Shown here in pieces: positions 1 to 7,835 of a DNA stretch of 19,330 nucleotides (the first letter of the stretch is position 1; the number at the start of each line of letters is the position of its first letter). The translations under genes were made by a program, and so were the position numbers. The DNA is from UBA9647 sp049522195 (GTDB lineage Bacteria > Bacteroidota > Ignavibacteria > UBA10030), in NCBI GenBank assembly GCA_049522195.1, contig JBEKOB010000076.1, positions 1 to 19,330 on the forward strand. The letters are read 5' to 3'. The notes beneath the pieces were generated by a model. That model was not told the DNA's origin. It did no database searches and saw only the letters and a list, made by a program, of their open reading frames with translations.

Positions 1-1419
1 GCGTTTAACCAGGAGTTCAGCAACGGTACGGCACTCCCGAGCGACAGCAAGAACTTTGTGTTTCACGTCTGGGGCGATAAGAACGGACGCCCGGGCACTG
101 ACCTCATTCAGCCATTCCTTGTCAGCGTGGACAGAGATCTCTATCCCTTAGGTACGTTTGTTGACATCGATCTCTCATCGTACGAAAAGGCATTGACAAA
201 TCTTCAGGGACCGGTGTATCTGGGATTTATGGAGGATGTCAATGATTCGGTTGGAACGTATCTCGCCGTCGATAACTATGTGCAGGGAGATTACTCCTAC
301 GTCTACCGTGGTCCAAGATATACCCGCGTCCCGAACACGTGGGAAACTATGACGGAGGTCAGTGCCGTCAACAACCATCAACTTGATGGCTTCAACCTCA
401 TGATTCGTGGGGTGTTCGAGTACAGCGATTCCAGTTCAGCGCCGATCCTGGTTGTCGGCTATTTGCAGAACCCATTACTCAGCGAGTATATTGATGTCGT
501 CGCAGCCAGTCCCTCTGATCTCAGGCTTGGGAGCCTGAGCGGCACCATGACTCAGTCTTCAGGACCTTCATCCCTCCGGTTCTTCAGTGTGCCTGGAACG
601 TCCAGGGTATTTCTCGACAGTACGCAACAACTGAAGGGAAGCGGAACGGTTTCGCTCAGAGTTCGTGGGGCAAAGAAATATGGAGTTTTCTATTCGGACA
701 CGACGGTCACATTCAATGCCAGGCTGTTGAAAGTCGACGAACCTGCCATGCTCTCGACCCCTAGTGGCGCAATGACGCTCTCGTTCGGTGAAGGTTCAGT
801 GGCAACGCCTCTCTACATTACTGCATTTGATGGAACTGCCGATCCAAATACAATGTATTCAACTCCTCAGCCGTCATCGGGTATCTTCTCGCTTGGACCC
901 TCCAATCTTGTTCTCTCTCATCCATCGCAGGTCAGGGTCTCGCATGTGAACCTTGACGATGCATCGACACTTGCACAATACCGCAATGGGAAATGGCTTT
1001 CAGTTCCATCGACCATTGATAAAGGCTCGGGGGAATTGACGGCATCTGTCAGCCGTCTGGGGCTCTTCGGTATTCTGAAGAAGAGCCAGGTGGATGGACA
1101 GGTGGATGATCTCCCGGGTCGGTTTGCGCTCGAACAGAACTATCCGAACCCGTTTAATCCGACCACAACGATCAGCTATCAGCTTCCTGCCCCGAGCGGA
1201 GCCGAGGGGTCAGCTGTCAGTATTGTGACGCTCAAGGTGTATGATGTGCTTGGGAGAGAAGTGGCGGCACTCGTCAACGGTGTCGGAGAGCCAGGACTTC
1301 ATGCTGTGCAGTGGAATGGGAAAAATGATCGTGGTGAAACGGTGTCGTCGGGAATTTACCTGTACCAGTTACGGGCTGGAAACTCTGTGATGACCAAGAA
1401 GATGGTCCTGTTGAAGTAA
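1..1419 (+). CDS. Secreted T9SS cargo protein, C-terminal part (5' end outside window)
   Basis: The frame is open from the first base; the GTG at 58 is an internal valine, so the real start lies upstream. About the first 130 visible residues form a beta-rich domain (HVWGDKNGRPG, later LDGFNLMIRGVFEY) of a kind I associate with modules behind catalytic domains in large secreted Bacteroidota enzymes. A second beta-domain follows, ending near 1080 with QYRNGKWLSVP and RLGLFGIL, reminiscent of ZU5-like modules. From 1111 there is a clear type A T9SS sorting domain: LEQNYPNPFNPTTTISY, VYDVLGREVAAL, SSGIYLYQL and a terminal KKMVLLK. This domain takes the protein across the outer membrane and is normally removed during surface attachment or release. 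No catalytic motif lies in the visible part, so the enzymatic activity, if any, is unknown. The sorting domain carries an 8-residue insertion, listed separately. Confidence 0.85.
   Translation, partial: AFNQEFSNGTALPSDSKNFVFHVWGDKNGRPGTDLIQPFLVSVDRDLYPLGTFVDIDLSSYEKALTNLQGPVYLGFMEDVNDSVGTYLAVDNYVQGDYSYVYRGPRYTRVPNTWETMTEVSAVNNHQLDGFNLMIRGVFEYSDSSSAPILVVGYLQNPLLSEYIDVVAASPSDLRLGSLSGTMTQSSGPSSLRFFSVPGTSRVFLDSTQQLKGSGTVSLRVRGAKKYGVFYSDTTVTFNARLLKVDEPAMLSTPSGAMTLSFGEGSVATPLYITAFDGTADPNTMYSTPQPSSGIFSLGPSNLVLSHPSQVRVSHVNLDDASTLAQYRNGKWLSVPSTIDKGSGELTASVSRLGLFGILKKSQVDGQVDDLPGRFALEQNYPNPFNPTTTISYQLPAPSGAEGSAVSIVTLKVYDVLGREVAALVNGVGEPGLHAVQWNGKNDRGETVSSGIYLYQLRAGNSVMTKKMVLLK
1189..1212 (+). other. 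24-nt GC-rich in-frame insertion inside the T9SS sorting domain
   Basis: The segment encodes APSGAEGS between the strand ISYQLP and AVSIVTLKVYD. The sorting domain ending at 18132 reads YRLSAVSNIALKVFD at the equivalent place, and the one ending at 6000 reads FDVPVQARVTLTIFD, so both lack these eight residues. The insert is a multiple of three, is richer in G+C than its surroundings, and has C4 and G4 runs near its ends. It could be a dispersed small repeat or simply a loop expansion. Confidence 0.4.
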
Positions 1420-1496
1420 GGATAAGGATGCGGTGCGGGTGTGGTTGCGCTAGAATACTTTGAAAGCGCAGGAAAAAGAGTATATTCTGTACAGGC

Positions 1497-1934
1497 ATGA
1501 GAATCTCCAACTACTTAGCGGCAATCTTCTCGCTCGCTGCACTGATTTCGTGTAGCACCGGCGATGTGAAGAAGATGGAACTCCAAGGTGAAGAATACAA
1601 ATCCCTTGCTGTGCAGAAGTACGGTGAGGGAGTCGAGTTCATCCAGAATCTGTCCGGTACTGCAATGCTGTGCGTGAAAAGCTCAAAACCGACACAGCTG
1701 AATCCGCAACATCAGATTGCCTTTTTTGTCTACGATGTGAAGGCAAAGAGCGTGCTTTTTGAGGATTCCATACCGAATGGCTCGGTGAACTGGAAGGATG
1801 ACTTTTCGATTGTCGTCACCGTTGTCCCTGGAACGATACGGGATGACGACAAAACTCGTGCTCCGCGTCCCGGCTACATTTATGATCTTCGGATCAGGAA
1901 AACGAGGGATCTCGAAAGCGTAGATGTCCGGTGA
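1497..1934 (+). CDS. Small predicted lipoprotein of unknown function
   Basis: 145 residues. The N-terminus MRISNYLAAIFSLAALISCS is a short type II signal peptide: Arg near the start, a hydrophobic stretch, and the lipobox LISC with the acylated cysteine at residue 19. The mature protein is about 127 residues with alternating beta-like segments (QIAFFVYDVKAK, FSIVVTVVPG) and a charged C-terminus. I do not recognise a family. The ATG at 1497 gives the only sensible signal peptide. Its Shine-Dalgarno is poor, with purines at 1470-1480 lying far upstream. A TATATT at 1481-1486 could be a -10 element, which would leave almost no leader, but its best -35 partner is only 15 nt away, so I do not list it. 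The gene ends 22 nt before the propeller gene on the same strand, so the two are probably co-transcribed. Confidence 0.72.
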   Translation: MRISNYLAAIFSLAALISCSTGDVKKMELQGEEYKSLAVQKYGEGVEFIQNLSGTAMLCVKSSKPTQLNPQHQIAFFVYDVKAKSVLFEDSIPNGSVNWKDDFSIVVTVVPGTIRDDDKTRAPRPGYIYDLRIRKTRDLESVDVR

Positions 1935-1956
1935 CTATCAGAAGGGAAGTTGTATC

Positions 1957-4900
1957 ATGAGACGCATGCTGTTGCATCTCTTCGGATTGCTGGCAGTCTG
2001 CATGTTTTTTTTCGTGCTGACCCGCCAGTCAATCATCAGGGATTCCCGCACAGAAGATCTCCTGCGTCCTCTGGTCGATCGCGAGCCGGAGTCCTACGAG
2101 GGGAAAGCCGAGAAGGTTGACGCTCCAGAAGGATTCGAAGAGTACGAACGCGATATCCGAACGCGGGATGGGGCTACAGGCCCAGCATATCCGGCGAATT
2201 ATAAAATCATCGAAGTCCAGAAGGCGAACGACCGGAAGGCGGCTTCGCTCAATAAGATCGCTGCACTCCCGTGGACGGAAGTGGGACCGGGGAATGTCGG
2301 GGGCCGAACGCGTGGAATAATTGTCGACCCGGACGATGCGTCAAAGAATACGTGGTTTGCAGGTTCGGTCAGCGGAGGAATCTGGAAGACGACAAATGCA
2401 GGATCAACCTGGGTGAGCAAAACTGCGTCACTTCCAAACCTCGCTACGGTCACGTTGGCGATGGCAGCATCCAATCATTCTATTATCTACGCTGGGACCG
2501 GAGAAGGATTCGGTAACACGGACGCTGTTCGCGGTGATGGCATCTGGAAGAGCACCGATCGTGGTGAATCATGGACTCAGCTTGCGAGTACGGCGTCCAA
2601 CACGGACTTCTCGTACGTGAACCGGGTCATCGTCGATCCGTCCAATGCGGATCTTGCGCTCGCCGCGACAAATTCAGGCATTTTCCGCTCGACAGACGGA
2701 GGTTCGTCCTGGTCTGCGGTGTACGTGAGTGGAGGGAATGGGGGAAGCTTCAGAATTCAGCAAATCGTCCCCAACCCATCGAATTTCAATACGCTCTATG
2801 CGACACGAAACTTGACCGGAGTCTTGAAATCTCTGGACCGCGGTCTTACATGGAGATGGTCATCGACCGGACTGGGCTCCGGGGCAAGGTCGGAGCTTGC
2901 TGTGTCTCCAGTCGATACGGCGCGTCTCTTCCTGGCAGTGGAAACCAGCAGCTCCATTTCGGATCTCTATGTTTCGAACGATGCCGGAGTCACATGGGCC
3001 AAGGCAGTTCAAAGCAGCGGGACTTCTCCAAACTGGTTGAACGGACAGGGCTGGTATGACAACGCTATTGCCGCACATCCGTATGACCGTGACGTGTGCT
3101 TTGTGGGAGGGCTGGATATCTACAAGATTCAGGTGATCAACGGATCGACACAGCCCCCGGGAATTCTCGATGCGGTCAATGCAACGTCATTCCTCCGTTT
3201 TGTGAATTGGAATGGGTCGTATGTGGGAAGCGGAATGGGCTTCGGGAAGGATCTGTATGGCACAACCAGCGCGCCGCTGAGCCTTGTGGATGCCGATTAT
3301 GTCTCGATCGAGGTTCGGTTTGGGCCGGGCCTTGCTCAGAAGGCTCACCGGTTTACTGTGGGGGACAATTGGCAATATGTCTATCGCGACTATGTGACCG
3401 TGCCATTCCAGGTATGGGACATCACGAACAATCGCCAGTTGGCGGCGTCATTCAGGGATACTGACTCTTCGGGAGTTTTCAAGCTTGGTCTTTACGATGC
3501 ATCCGACCCGCGCGAGTACATCTTCATACACGCGGTCTCTTACAACAATTCTGGACCCGATGCGAACATCGCGATCACAGGTGGCGAGCGCTACAAAAAC
3601 ATTTATGCCTTGTGGCCGATCCTGAATACGGGCTCGATGTGGGATCCGGCAAACCTCCCGTCCTCATACGTCCGCATATTCTACGGTTCACTTGTCAATC
3701 TCACCAGAGCCAACACACGAATGACGAATTGGGTACAGAACCAATCGCAGCCGTACGTACATGCCGATCACCATAATATCACCGTCGTTCCGCTCAATCA
3801 ATCCACTCAGAGTTTCCGGATCGTGAATGGAAGCGATGGCGGCGTAGCGGTCTCCGATAATAGCGGTACTTCGTTTGCAAACCCCAATATCGGGTACAAC
3901 ACAAGCCAATTCTACGGAGTCGACAAGCGGCCTGGAGCCAGTCAATACTTTGGCGGGACGCAGGACAACGGCACGTGGCTCTCTTCGATTGGCCCGTCAT
4001 CCACCGCGGCGTGGACCGCAGTGATCGGAGGGGACGGTTTTGCGAGTATCTGGAACTATAAGGATCCCACCAAGTTGATCGGATCGCTGTACTACAACGA
4101 CGTTCGCAAATCCACGAACAGCGGTGCGACCTTCTCGTCGTCAACGACTGATCTCGCAGATGTGGGGAGCGGCCTCGGACCGTTCATCACTCAAATCGGG
4201 AAATCGAATAGCGACCCTGATTTGCTGTTCGTTGTCGGAAGCACAGGTGTTTGGAGGTCGGATAATTTTTCCGATAACTGGACACAGTTCAAGATCGCTT
4301 CTTCGAACTGGGGTTTTGGGACAGGCGCAACAGCCGAGATTTCGATGGCTGACCCGCAGATTGTCTGGGCGGGCATTCGGATGTCAAACAGCGGCACAAC
4401 CGGAAAAATCCACGTCTCGACAGATGGAGGAGTGACGTTCAGTCCCACGGTGAACTATATGGGCGCAACACTTGGACGCCTCACCGGATTGGCGACGCAT
4501 CCGACTCAGCCGAAGACAGCGTATGCACTCTTTTCGTTCGCGAAGGCTCCAAAGATTCTTCGCACCACAGATCTTGGTCAGACATGGCAGGATATTTCCG
4601 GATTTGGCTCCGGAACCGTCAGCACAAATGGTTTCCCGGATGTCGCGACGTACTCCCTCCTCGTCATGCCCCACAATCCGAACGAGATCTGGGCAGGAAC
4701 GGAAATCGGTCTCTTCATTTCGACAAATAATGGGGCATCCTGGTCGTACGCCAACGATGCTCTGCCGGCAGTAGCAATCTGGCAAATGCGCGTGGTCGAT
4801 GATGAGGTTGTAATCGCCACCCATGGGCGCGGCGTATGGACTGTCAAGATCCCGGCGCTCACATCGGTCTCCCCGGTTGCGGCAACGCTTTCCCCCCGTC

Positions 4901-6000
4901 TCAACAAGCCTGCTCAGGCGCCCGACGGATCGCTCTCGATCAATATCAGTCTCAGGTCCGCATATGACTCTACACAAGTGTTTGTGAAGGGCTCGAGGTT
5001 CATGACCCTCGCACCCAACGCTGCGGTTGAAGACACGGTGGTGCAGTACCAGGTCGCCAAGTCGGATTCACTGACGATCAGCATCACTTCATACAAAGGC
5101 GGGAGATCATACATTTCCGCGGCCCGTGGAATGAACGTTGTCCCCGCCCAGACGCCGCGCACATTCTACATCGACAATTTCAACACGGCGACGTCGAATT
5201 TCACGTCGTACGGATTCACGCTGCAGACACCGTCCGGATTTCTGAATCCTGCTTATCACACGCCTCATCCGTATTCAAACAATCATACCTACACCCTGAC
5301 TCTGAATATTCCCATCAGCGTCCGGTCGGCGAATGCGTTTGTCAGGTTCGATGAGATTGCGATTGTGGAACCAGGTGAGCCCGGATCGGTGTACGGTACC
5401 AATGCCTTCTACGACTATTGCGTCGTCGAAGCGACAAGGGACGGGTCGAACTGGATCGCGCTCGAAGATGGATATGATGCTCGTAGGGATCCGGATTGGC
5501 TCAACGCCTGGAACAGCCGGCTCAACGGTAGTCCGTCGATCATCAAAAAGCATGAGATGAACCTGCTGAACAAATTCCCGGCGGGAAGCGTAGTATTTAT
5601 ACGATTCCGGATGTATGCCGACCCCGGCACAACCGGGTGGGGATGGATGATCGACAACCTGGAGATACAGGCAAACCTCGTCGCGGTCGAGAACAACAAG
5701 CCCTCGCTACCGGTCGATTTTGCCCTCGCGCAAAACTATCCGAACCCGTTCAATCCCAGCACGACGATACGATTTGACGTGCCTGTGCAGGCCAGGGTAA
5801 CGTTGACGATTTTCGATGGCCTTGGCCGGAAGGTGCAAACTCTTGTCGATCGGCAACTCAATGCGGGCAGATATTCTGAGCAATGGAATGCGGCTGCGTT
5901 TTCGAGCGGCGTTTACTACTGCAGGCTCGACGCGAAGGAATCGGGATCGCCGTCGAACCGCCAATTCGGCACCACCATGAAGCTTATGCTTGTGAAATGA
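1957..6000 (+). CDS. Giant secreted BNR/sortilin-type beta-propeller protein with T9SS sorting domain
   Basis: 1347 residues from the ATG at 1957, which is preceded by the SD AAGGGAAG at 1942-1949; this start puts a hydrophobic signal segment (LLHLFGLLAVCMFFFVL) at the N-terminus. An in-frame ATG at 1924 lies inside the previous gene and is less likely. From about residue 105 (VGPGNVGGR) many BNR/Asp-box repeats follow, for example GGIWKTTNAGSTW, GIWKSTDRGESW, GIFRSTDGGSSW, LYVSNDAGVTW, IHVSTDGGVTF, ILRTTDLGQTW and LFISTNNGASW, spread to about residue 930. This is the VPS10/sortilin or photosystem-assembly-like multi-bladed propeller architecture. A roughly 165-residue non-repeat region interrupts the blades. 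Residues about 1068-1238 form a jelly-roll-like domain (YIDNF, GWGWMIDNLEI), as found behind immune-inhibitor-A-type peptidases. Residues about 1251-1347 are a type A sorting domain (LAQNYPNPFNPSTTIRF). The ligand is unknown; adhesion or glycan binding is plausible. No peptidase motif is seen. Confidence 0.88.
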   Translation: MRRMLLHLFGLLAVCMFFFVLTRQSIIRDSRTEDLLRPLVDREPESYEGKAEKVDAPEGFEEYERDIRTRDGATGPAYPANYKIIEVQKANDRKAASLNKIAALPWTEVGPGNVGGRTRGIIVDPDDASKNTWFAGSVSGGIWKTTNAGSTWVSKTASLPNLATVTLAMAASNHSIIYAGTGEGFGNTDAVRGDGIWKSTDRGESWTQLASTASNTDFSYVNRVIVDPSNADLALAATNSGIFRSTDGGSSWSAVYVSGGNGGSFRIQQIVPNPSNFNTLYATRNLTGVLKSLDRGLTWRWSSTGLGSGARSELAVSPVDTARLFLAVETSSSISDLYVSNDAGVTWAKAVQSSGTSPNWLNGQGWYDNAIAAHPYDRDVCFVGGLDIYKIQVINGSTQPPGILDAVNATSFLRFVNWNGSYVGSGMGFGKDLYGTTSAPLSLVDADYVSIEVRFGPGLAQKAHRFTVGDNWQYVYRDYVTVPFQVWDITNNRQLAASFRDTDSSGVFKLGLYDASDPREYIFIHAVSYNNSGPDANIAITGGERYKNIYALWPILNTGSMWDPANLPSSYVRIFYGSLVNLTRANTRMTNWVQNQSQPYVHADHHNITVVPLNQSTQSFRIVNGSDGGVAVSDNSGTSFANPNIGYNTSQFYGVDKRPGASQYFGGTQDNGTWLSSIGPSSTAAWTAVIGGDGFASIWNYKDPTKLIGSLYYNDVRKSTNSGATFSSSTTDLADVGSGLGPFITQIGKSNSDPDLLFVVGSTGVWRSDNFSDNWTQFKIASSNWGFGTGATAEISMADPQIVWAGIRMSNSGTTGKIHVSTDGGVTFSPTVNYMGATLGRLTGLATHPTQPKTAYALFSFAKAPKILRTTDLGQTWQDISGFGSGTVSTNGFPDVATYSLLVMPHNPNEIWAGTEIGLFISTNNGASWSYANDALPAVAIWQMRVVDDEVVIATHGRGVWTVKIPALTSVSPVAATLSPRLNKPAQAPDGSLSINISLRSAYDSTQVFVKGSRFMTLAPNAAVEDTVVQYQVAKSDSLTISITSYKGGRSYISAARGMNVVPAQTPRTFYIDNFNTATSNFTSYGFTLQTPSGFLNPAYHTPHPYSNNHTYTLTLNIPISVRSANAFVRFDEIAIVEPGEPGSVYGTNAFYDYCVVEATRDGSNWIALEDGYDARRDPDWLNAWNSRLNGSPSIIKKHEMNLLNKFPAGSVVFIRFRMYADPGTTGWGWMIDNLEIQANLVAVENNKPSLPVDFALAQNYPNPFNPSTTIRFDVPVQARVTLTIFDGLGRKVQTLVDRQLNAGRYSEQWNAAAFSSGVYYCRLDAKESGSPSNRQFGTTMKLMLVK

Positions 6001-6638
6001 AGACCTGGTTTTCGGAAATAGGGTTGCTCTGTCTGAGGGCAGTTGTGGGCCTGGCAGCGGCTCTGACGCTCGTCGCGTGCTCAAAGGATTCTTCGCTGTC
6101 CGGCCCTAATTCCATGCAATCGGATACAGAGTATCTCGCGCTGGGTTGGAAGCAGTTTGAAGTTCAGCGATATGACTTGGCTGCGACCAGCTTCACGAAT
6201 GCATACGCTGCAGCTTCGACCCCGGCGATTCGGAGTGAGGCTCTCGAGGGAAGGGGGTGGTCTTCGATGTACAAGCGTGATCTGTCGAAGGCGAACACCG
6301 ATTTTGCAGCTGCTATCGCGACGACGGGCATTCCAGCGGACGTGTTGGACGATGCACGAGCAGGAGTATCGTTCACACTCTACGCTCTGAACATGTATGC
6401 TGATGCCGCTTCCTATGCAAGTGCTGCATTGACAGATAAACCCTCATATGCCTTCACGCATGATGCAAAGGTGACGGCGAAGCGTCTCCGATTATTGCTC
6501 GCTCAAAGTTATTACGCCAACGGTCAGTTTACGCTTGCTGCAGCTCAACTCGATCTCGTCGATCCTGCACGAGCGCCGCACTCTGCAGATCCCACCATCC
6601 TTCTAGGAAACATCACTGCTGCGTTGAATTCATTGTAG
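5997..6638 (+). CDS. Predicted lipoprotein with TPR-like helical repeats
   Basis: 213 residues from the ATG at 5997, which overlaps the propeller gene's stop in ATGA and so implies translational coupling. The open frame extends further upstream, but only this start gives a type II signal peptide: MKTW, a hydrophobic segment from about residue 9, and the lipobox LVAC with the acylated cysteine at residue 28. The mature part is alpha-helical and alanine-rich with TPR-like periodicity (LALGWKQFEVQRYDLAATSF, LLAQSYYANGQFTLAAAQL), covering about residues 43-205. TPR lipoproteins of this size commonly scaffold envelope complexes in Bacteroidota. The tight coupling suggests that it helps secrete or anchor the propeller protein, which is inference. 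No catalytic motif is visible. Confidence 0.8.
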   Translation: MKTWFSEIGLLCLRAVVGLAAALTLVACSKDSSLSGPNSMQSDTEYLALGWKQFEVQRYDLAATSFTNAYAAASTPAIRSEALEGRGWSSMYKRDLSKANTDFAAAIATTGIPADVLDDARAGVSFTLYALNMYADAASYASAALTDKPSYAFTHDAKVTAKRLRLLLAQSYYANGQFTLAAAQLDLVDPARAPHSADPTILLGNITAALNSL

Positions 6639-6682
6639 AACGGTTGCAGACACTGTACCGCGGTCTGATAGTGAGCGCGGCG

Positions 6683-6711
6683 TTGATAGTCGCGCCATTC
6701 TTTGGTATATT
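6683..6711 (+). promoter_or_regulatory. Sigma70-like promoter for the DUF1385-prfA pair
   Basis: TTGATA at 6683-6688, a 17-nt spacer and TATATT at 6706-6711 give a near-consensus -35/-10 pair. The predicted transcription start is near 6718, followed by the Shine-Dalgarno GAGGAGAG at 6733-6740 and the TTG start at 6745, all with normal spacing. It lies in the only gap between the TPR lipoprotein and the DUF1385 gene, marking a new transcription unit. Confidence 0.55.
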
Positions 6712-6744
6712 GCATTACGCACCGACCATTGTGAGGAGAGAGAA

Positions 6745-7791
6745 TTGGCTATAGAGAATCAAAAATCGAGTTGGGTACCAACAAATCCGCTCTATGATCC
6801 GACGAAACCCATGCAGGTTGGGGGGCAGGCGGTAATCGAGGGGGTTATGATGCGTGCTCCCGGTTCTGTGGCGACGGCCGTGCGCCGTGCCAACGGGGCT
6901 ATTGTCGTCAAGCAGGAACCCTACATGTCGGTGGTAGAAAAGTACAAGTTCCTGAAGCTGCCGGTTCTCAGGGGAGCAATTGGGCTTGTCGATATGATGT
7001 ATCTGGGGATCAAGACGTTGAATTTCTCCGCCGAGATCGCAATGCAGGATGTTGATTCCGGGAATGGGCAGGAAAAAACCAACGGGCAGAAGAAGAGCCA
7101 ATCTTCGTTCGCCCTCGCCGGCACTTTAATTCTGGCGCTTGCCTTTGGCGTCGGCATTTTTTTCGTCCTTCCCATCTTCATTACCACGAAGGTGTTTCAC
7201 TTCGAGCAGAGTGCTCTGGAATTCAATCTTGTTGCAGGCCTTATACGGATCAGCATATTGCTCGGATATCTGTCCGCCATCGCCCTCTCAAAGGAAATTC
7301 AGCGGCTCTTCCAGTTTCATGGAGCGGAGCACAAGACAGTGTTCGCATTTGAACTGTCCGATCAGCTCTTGCCGCCTGTCGTCCGGGGACACAGCCGTTT
7401 TCACCCGCGCTGCGGAACAAGCTTCCTCCTGATCGTGATGTTTGTGGCCATCCTCGCATTCAGCCTCCTCGACGCGGTCCTCATCCAGATTCTTGGCAGG
7501 ATCACTATTGTTACTCGTCTTCTTACGCACCTCCCGTTTATCCCAGTGGTCGGTGGTCTCTCCTATGAGGTCATCAAATTCTCAGCGAAGCACACGACTA
7601 CCTGGTGGGGAAAGCTGCTCATTGCACCGGGGCTCTGGTTGCAGCGTGTCACAACGAGGGAACCAGATGAGTCACAGGTGGAAGTGGCAATTGTTGCTTT
7701 GAAGTGTGCACTTGGCCTCGAGGACCCGGCAAACTACCCTTTGAAAGAACTAGCCGAAGTCGAAACCGTCCCCACGGTGTCAGGCAACTGA
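6745..7791 (+). CDS. DUF1385 family integral membrane protein (YqhQ-like)
   Basis: 348 residues with a TTG start; the SD GGAG at 6735-6738 lies 6 nt upstream. The next in-frame ATG, at 6811, would leave only two residues before the family's first motif. Signature motifs of DUF1385/COG3872 are present: VGGQAVIEGVMMRAP near residue 24, LPVLRGAIGLVDMM near 72, FHGAEHKTVFAFE near 190 and HSRFHPRCGTSFLLIV near 214. About four hydrophobic membrane segments are visible (near residues 122-150, 156-180, 222-250 and 260-280). The conserved His, Glu and Cys residues have led to its description as a possible metal-dependent membrane enzyme, but as far as I know no reaction is established. It lies 44 nt upstream of prfA, a pairing I recall from other phyla, which suggests co-transcription rather than a shared mechanism. 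Confidence 0.9.
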   Translation: MAIENQKSSWVPTNPLYDPTKPMQVGGQAVIEGVMMRAPGSVATAVRRANGAIVVKQEPYMSVVEKYKFLKLPVLRGAIGLVDMMYLGIKTLNFSAEIAMQDVDSGNGQEKTNGQKKSQSSFALAGTLILALAFGVGIFFVLPIFITTKVFHFEQSALEFNLVAGLIRISILLGYLSAIALSKEIQRLFQFHGAEHKTVFAFELSDQLLPPVVRGHSRFHPRCGTSFLLIVMFVAILAFSLLDAVLIQILGRITIVTRLLTHLPFIPVVGGLSYEVIKFSAKHTTTWWGKLLIAPGLWLQRVTTREPDESQVEVAIVALKCALGLEDPANYPLKELAEVETVPTVSGN

Positions 7792-7835
7792 TACCTGAAG
7801 GAACCATCGTTATTCAGTTCATCCCTTACGAACGT

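Noticed and set aside
1447..1470. Inverted repeat TGCGCT/AGCGCA after the first T9SS gene as a terminator
   Set aside because: Only 6 bp with a 13-nt loop and no U-tract; too weak to call.
1924..1956. Earlier ATG for the propeller gene
   Set aside because: It overlaps the lipoprotein gene and puts polar residues before the signal segment; the ATG at 1957 has a good SD at normal spacing.
4384..4977. Minus-strand frame of 197 codons inside the propeller gene
   Set aside because: Antisense shadow of a well-supported coding sequence; composition is arginine- and cysteine-rich noise without motifs.
7704..7835. N-terminal extension of prfA into the DUF1385 gene
   Set aside because: The 44 extra codons overlap the upstream gene, lack family similarity, and RF1 proteins start at MFDKLE-like sequences.
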